This document shows, in pieces, positions 6,371-9,593 of a stretch of 9,593 nt of DNA; the stretch's first letter is position 1; each line of letters begins with the position of its first letter. Source of the DNA: Bacteroidales bacterium (GTDB lineage: Bacteria; Bacteroidota; Bacteroidia; Bacteroidales; P3); assembly GCA_017560705.1 (NCBI GenBank), contig JAFZEK010000149.1, positions 1 through 9,593 on the forward strand, read 5' to 3'. A program made the position numbers and the translations under genes. The notes under the pieces are model-generated. The model was not told the DNA's origin. It worked only from the letters and a program-made list of their open reading frames with translations, and ran no database searches.

Positions 6371-6385
6371 GCTGTTTTAAACAGC
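6371..6385. promoter_or_regulatory. Operator-like palindrome upstream of tonB
   Basis: GCTGTTT (6371-6377) and AAACAGC (6379-6385) form a perfect 7-bp inverted repeat around a single T, ending 36 bases before the tonB start. Its size and place suit a site for a dimeric repressor or activator. It does not resemble the classical Fur box, and I found no consensus TTTG/TAnnTTTG promoter beside it. An additional weak inverted repeat GTGCTA/TAGCAC (6327-6332 and 6354-6359) lies just upstream. Confidence 0.35.
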
Positions 6386-6421
6386 TAAAATATAATGTAA
6401 ATAAGTTAAAACTAGAGTATT

Positions 6422-7108
6422 ATGGAAGCAAAAAAATCACCCAAAGCTGACTTAGAAAGCAAAAAAACTCTATTTATTGAAATAGGTTTTACTTTCGCGT
6501 TGGCAGTAGCTTTAGTAGCTTTCAATTGGAAAAGCTATGAAGAGAAAGAAAGTACTTTCACTCAGGGACCTGCAATGGATATTCCTGATGAAGTGATAAT
6601 TCAAACAGTAGAAAATACGCCACCACCTCCACCACCAGAACCAGAAATTCAGATGAGTGAAGACATCAAAGTCGTAGACAACGATGCTAAAATCGAACAC
6701 GAAATGGTTATTCAAGATGCTAATGACCTTTCTAAACCAGACGTTCCTGTAGTGAAAGTGGAAGTAGAAGTAGAAGAGGAAGAACAAGAAGAAGAAATCT
6801 TCCTTGTTGTGGAACAACAACCAAGTTTCCCAGGCGGTGAAGCTGAATTGTACAAGTACTTGTTTAACAATATTCAATATCCTGATGTGGCTAAGAATAA
6901 CAACATTACAGGTCGTGTGTATCTAACTTTCGTTGTAGAAAAGGATGGTACTATAGCTAACGCAAAAATCCTTCGTGATATTGGAGGTGGATGCGGTGCT
7001 GAGGCTCTAAGAGTTGTAAACTCTATGCCTAAGTGGACTCCTGGTAAGCAACGTGGACAAGCAGTGCGTGTTCAATTTAACTTACCTGTATCTTTCGACT
7101 TACAATAG
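6422..7108 (+). CDS. tonB: TonB energy transducer
   Basis: TonB couples the inner-membrane proton motive force, through ExbB-ExbD, to TonB-dependent outer-membrane receptors. The 228-residue protein has a short cytoplasmic basic start and one membrane anchor (residues 17-34). A periplasmic linker follows with PPPPPPEPE (67-75) and a very acidic run around 113-128 (repeats of VE, then EEEEQEEE). The C-terminal TonB domain, from P134, begins PSFPGGEAEL. It continues with GRVYLTFVVEKDGTI, GCGAEALRVV and MPKWTPGKQRGQAVRV, and ends LPVSFDL, all hallmark positions of the family in Bacteroidota. No exbB or exbD is adjacent, so the motor must be encoded elsewhere. The gene is flanked by terminators on both sides and appears monocistronic. 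Codon choice looks smoother than in the barrel gene, as expected for a well-expressed gene. Family certain; which receptors it serves cannot be told. Confidence 0.93.
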   Translation: MEAKKSPKADLESKKTLFIEIGFTFALAVALVAFNWKSYEEKESTFTQGPAMDIPDEVIIQTVENTPPPPPPEPEIQMSEDIKVVDNDAKIEHEMVIQDANDLSKPDVPVVKVEVEVEEEEQEEEIFLVVEQQPSFPGGEAELYKYLFNNIQYPDVAKNNNITGRVYLTFVVEKDGTIANAKILRDIGGGCGAEALRVVNSMPKWTPGKQRGQAVRVQFNLPVSFDLQ

Positions 7109-7149
7109 GAAAAATACACTTTGAAAAGATTTATAACATTCTATTTTTT

Positions 7150-7180
7150 AAAGAGCTATTTCTCAAAATAGCTCTTTTTT
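7150..7180 (+). terminator. Strong intrinsic terminator after tonB
   Basis: AAAGAGCTATTT (7150-7161) and AAATAGCTCTTT (7166-7177) form a perfect 12-bp stem with a CTCA loop. It is followed by further T residues (six T in all at 7175-7180) and CTTATT. It lies 42 bases after the tonB stop and 84 before the ABC-F start, so the ABC-F gene needs its own promoter. Confidence 0.9.
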
Positions 7181-7263
7181 CTTATTATAGATACAAAACT
7201 ACATAATCTCTAGAATAACAAGAAAAGCCTAATACACAACATCAACACACATATACGAGTAGC

Positions 7264-9198
7264 ATGATTTCAATAAATAATTTATCCGTTCAATTTACAG
7301 GGACAAATCTTTTCGACAATGTATCATTTAATATTAATGATAAAGACCGTATAGGGTTAGTGGGAAAAAATGGAGCTGGCAAAAGTACTTTATTAAAGAT
7401 TATTGCGGGGCTTCAACAACCTGAAACGGGAACTATAGTGGTGGCTAAAGACCAAACTATTGGTTATCTGCCACAAGAAATGATACCAAATAGCAGTAGG
7501 ACTATCATCGATGAAGCTCTTACAGCTTTTGAGCAAATAGATTTGTTGGAGCAAGACTTGAATAACCTAACCAACGAGATTGCTAATCGCACCGACTATG
7601 AAAGTAGGGATTATGAAGCCTTGCTAAATAAACATCATGAGATAAATGAACGTATAATGTTGTTAGGTGGTAATAATCGTAGGGAGCAAACCGAAAAAGT
7701 GTTGTTGGGGTTGGGTTTTCAGCATAGCGACTTTGACCGTCCTATAACTCAATTTAGTGGTGGATGGCAGATGCGTGTGGAGCTAGCTAAAATACTTCTA
7801 AAGCGTCCAAACTTTGTATTGTTGGATGAGCCTACCAACCACTTAGATATAGAAAGTATTCAATGGCTTGAAACTTTTTTGGCATCATATCCTGGGGCTG
7901 TTATACTTGTGAGCCATGACCGTACTTTCCTTGACAATATTACCAAGAGAACCATAGAGATAACAGCAGGAAAAATCTACGATTATAAGGCAAATTATTC
8001 CGAATATGTGGTGCAAATGGAAGAACGCAGAAGTAGTCAGCTTTCGGCATTGAGCAACCAACAAAAGGAGATAGCTCAGATACAAAGCTTCATAGAGCGT
8101 TTTCGTTACAAAGCAACGAAAGCTAAGCAGGTGCAAAGCAGAGTGAAGATGTTGGAAAAAATGGAGAAAATAAATGTGGATGAGGTGAGTACAGAGAGTA
8201 TTCATTTCCAATTTCCTCCTGCTCCTCATTCGGGAAAGGTTGTGGTAGAAGCCGAAAATCTATCTAAGGCTTACGATGATAAAGAAATTCTTCATAATCT
8301 GAATTTTATAATACCCAAAGGTAGTAAGACTGCTTTTGTTGGGAAAAACGGTGAAGGTAAATGTACTCTTGCTAAAATAATAATAGGGGAGATAACCGAC
8401 CATACAGGTGTTTTTAAGTTGGGTCATCAGGTGAAGATTGGCTATTTTGCACAAAACCAAGCTGCTTTGTTGGATGGTGAAAAAACTGTGTTCGACACGA
8501 TAGACCAAATAGCTGTAGGTGATATAAGACCCAAAATAAGGAATATACTTGGTAGTTTCCTTTTTGATGAAGATGATATAGAAAAGAAAGTTAAGGTGTT
8601 GTCGGGTGGAGAAAAAGCAAGATTAGCACTTGCTAAACTGCTGCTTACTCCGTGTAATCTGCTTATATTGGATGAGCCTACGAACCATTTAGACATGAAT
8701 AGCAAGGATATATTAAAGAATGCTTTGCTTCAATACACTGGCACTTTGATAGTGGTTAGCCACGACCGTGATTTTCTTCAGGGGCTTACGGATACTCTTT
8801 ATGAGTTCAAGAATCGTGCAATTAAAGAATTTAAAGGCGATATTTTTGAGTTTTTGGAGCATAGAAAGATTGAGAATTTGACAGCTCTTGAAATTGAGAA
8901 AAAGAATAATGTAGAAAAGGGAAGTGCTGCTGTGTCTCAGAACAAACTGAACTATGAACAGTCCAAGCAAAGGGAACGAGAATTGAGAAAATTGAAAAGC
9001 AATGTGGATAAAATTGAAAAAGAGATAGAGAAGACAGAGGTGGAGATAACAGAAATGGACGAGGTGTTGGCATCTGACTCACAATCTGTGGCTTCTGACC
9101 CTAATTTCTATGACAAATATAAAGCTTTGAAAACAAAGTTAGACCAACTGATGGAGGATTGGGAGAAAGCTACGGAAGAGGTAGAGTCTTTTGGATGA
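7264..9198 (+). CDS. ABC-F family ATPase (duplicated ATP-binding domains, no membrane part)
   Basis: ABC-F proteins are soluble ATPases that bind the ribosomal E site and act in translation or antibiotic protection. This 644-residue protein has the standard order. Domain 1 has Walker A G34-KNGAGKST (K40), Q71, signature FSGGW (164-168), Walker B LLDEPTNHLD (D188, E189) and switch H218. A charged helical linker lies around 230-325. Domain 2 has Walker A G360-KNGEGKCT (K366), Q397, signature LSGGE (446-450), Walker B LILDEPTNHLD (D470, E471) and switch H500. A C-terminal coiled coil runs from about 550 to 635. The odd point is C367, where the family has Ser or Thr that helps bind magnesium; the rest of domain 2 is intact. 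The C-terminal coiled coil suggests a Uup- or YdiF-like housekeeping type; subfamily cannot be fixed by eye. The ATG at 7264 gives the canonical MISINNLSVQF start. A hairpin terminator follows. Confidence 0.93.
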   Translation: MISINNLSVQFTGTNLFDNVSFNINDKDRIGLVGKNGAGKSTLLKIIAGLQQPETGTIVVAKDQTIGYLPQEMIPNSSRTIIDEALTAFEQIDLLEQDLNNLTNEIANRTDYESRDYEALLNKHHEINERIMLLGGNNRREQTEKVLLGLGFQHSDFDRPITQFSGGWQMRVELAKILLKRPNFVLLDEPTNHLDIESIQWLETFLASYPGAVILVSHDRTFLDNITKRTIEITAGKIYDYKANYSEYVVQMEERRSSQLSALSNQQKEIAQIQSFIERFRYKATKAKQVQSRVKMLEKMEKINVDEVSTESIHFQFPPAPHSGKVVVEAENLSKAYDDKEILHNLNFIIPKGSKTAFVGKNGEGKCTLAKIIIGEITDHTGVFKLGHQVKIGYFAQNQAALLDGEKTVFDTIDQIAVGDIRPKIRNILGSFLFDEDDIEKKVKVLSGGEKARLALAKLLLTPCNLLILDEPTNHLDMNSKDILKNALLQYTGTLIVVSHDRDFLQGLTDTLYEFKNRAIKEFKGDIFEFLEHRKIENLTALEIEKKNNVEKGSAAVSQNKLNYEQSKQRERELRKLKSNVDKIEKEIEKTEVEITEMDEVLASDSQSVASDPNFYDKYKALKTKLDQLMEDWEKATEEVESFG

Positions 9199-9253
9199 GA
9201 TAGACGAAATATATAAGAGACTTAGAAACGCCTAGGATTTGAATAGATATAAA

Positions 9254-9282
9254 AAAAGGTTGCGAAAAAAACGCAACCTTTT
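9254..9282. terminator. Bidirectional terminator between convergent genes
   Basis: AAAAGGTTGCG (9254-9264) and CGCAACCTTTT (9272-9282) form a perfect 11-bp stem with a seven-A loop. A-run on the left (9251-9257) and T-rich sequence on the right (TTTTGTTTTA) let it work on both strands. It lies 55 bases after the ABC-F stop and 34 bases past the stop of the minus-strand aminotransferase gene. Confidence 0.9.
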
Positions 9283-9316
9283 GTTTTATGCAGTATGATA
9301 CTTGTAAATTAATGTA

Positions 9317-9593
9317 TTATTTCAAGTTAGCTAAAGCTTCTTTGATACGACGAATAGCTTCAACAAGAACATCTTCGCTAGTAGCATAGCTTAAACGGAT
9401 ACAAGTGTCATCACCGAAAGCACTACCTTGAACAGTAGCAACATTAGCTTCGTATAATAAGTACATACAAAGGTCGGTACTGTTGTTGATAGTATATTCT
9501 TTATAAGATTTTCCGTAGTAAGCACTTACTTCAGGGAAGAAGTAGAAAGCACCTTGAGGCATACGAACATTTACATTAGGAATTTCGCAAAGT
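9317..9593 (-). CDS. PLP-dependent class I/II aminotransferase, C-terminal part (aspartate aminotransferase-like)
   Basis: Only the last 91 codons are in the window; the frame runs off the right edge and the ATG at 9560-9562 is internal. The visible end reads NVNVRMPQGAFYFFPEVSAYYG, the typical C-terminal small-domain motif of fold-type I aminotransferases (PxGAFY-FP). It then has VATVQGSAFGDDTCIRLSYA, where the Arg of IRLSYA is the conserved residue that binds the substrate alpha-carboxylate, and finishes AIRRIKEALANLK. Subgroup I-beta aspartate aminotransferases match this pattern well. The lysine that binds PLP lies outside the window, so substrate specificity cannot be confirmed. The gene converges on the ABC-F gene and shares a bidirectional terminator with it. 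Codon use (many TTC, TAC, GGT) suggests good expression. Confidence 0.9.
   Translation of the reverse strand, partial: LCEIPNVNVRMPQGAFYFFPEVSAYYGKSYKEYTINNSTDLCMYLLYEANVATVQGSAFGDDTCIRLSYATSEDVLVEAIRRIKEALANLK

Noticed and set aside
6512..6877. Long minus-strand frame opposite tonB
   Set aside because: It is the antisense of the acidic and proline-rich linker, giving runs of Phe and Trp; an artefact of tonB codon bias.
7885..9082. Several minus-strand frames opposite the ABC-F gene
   Set aside because: All lie inside an intact, motif-complete plus-strand gene and show no family resemblance.
1..9593. CRISPR arrays, tRNA or rRNA genes, insertion sequences
   Set aside because: No regular repeat-spacer array, no tRNA-like cloverleaf or rRNA segment, and no transposase or long terminal inverted repeats seen. 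The 22-bp array has only 6-bp spacers, too short for CRISPR.

Overview
The window looks like a low-GC chromosomal segment from the Bacteroidota, most likely the order Bacteroidales. The evidence is a textbook Bacteroidota promoter (TTTG, 20-base spacer, TAATTTTG) at 1097-1128, a TonB with an acidic linker typical of the phylum, a lipoprotein whose mature end carries the acidic surface-export signal SNDDD, a PepSY-like periplasmic/surface protein, WG repeats, and starts without Shine-Dalgarno sequences. I cannot name genus or species from this sequence.

Layout. Bases 1-982 hold the 3' part of a WG-repeat protein gene, translationally coupled (TAATG overlap) to an rseC-like gene for a small cysteine-bearing membrane protein. 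A moderate terminator follows. A separate promoter then drives a 938-residue exported protein at 1139-3955. It combines a gluzincin-type metallopeptidase domain (HEYRH plus a downstream WYLEG glutamate), a TolB-like beta-propeller, and a C-terminal outer-membrane barrel that resembles Omp85/D15. Bases 3956-5024 form a long gene-free stretch with unusual repeats and an orphan terminator. From 5025 come aroQ (type II 3-dehydroquinate dehydratase), a PepSY-like surface lipoprotein with its own terminator, tonB with a strong terminator, and a two-domain ABC-F ATPase. A bidirectional terminator at 9254-9282 separates the ABC-F gene from a convergent, partial PLP-dependent aminotransferase gene on the minus strand.

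How the genes relate. Most transcription units here are single genes; the only visible operon is the WG-repeat/rseC pair. Functions are mixed: envelope proteins (RseC-like protein, peptidase-barrel protein, lipoprotein, TonB), amino-acid metabolism (AroQ, aminotransferase) and translation-associated ABC-F. I see no mobile element, CRISPR array, tRNA or rRNA.

The most unusual material is the 1.07-kb gap before aroQ. It holds three 16-bp palindromic units at an exact 22-bp period (4358-4417), a second degenerate set of GTCGA boxes spaced 22 and 21 bp (4197-4248), and an intrinsic-terminator hairpin (4918-4950) with a possible competing upstream arm. In the coding regions, the notable points are a Cys in place of the Walker A Ser/Thr in the second ABC-F ATPase domain, and the peptidase-propeller-barrel fusion. 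I found no convincing defence or other new multi-gene system.
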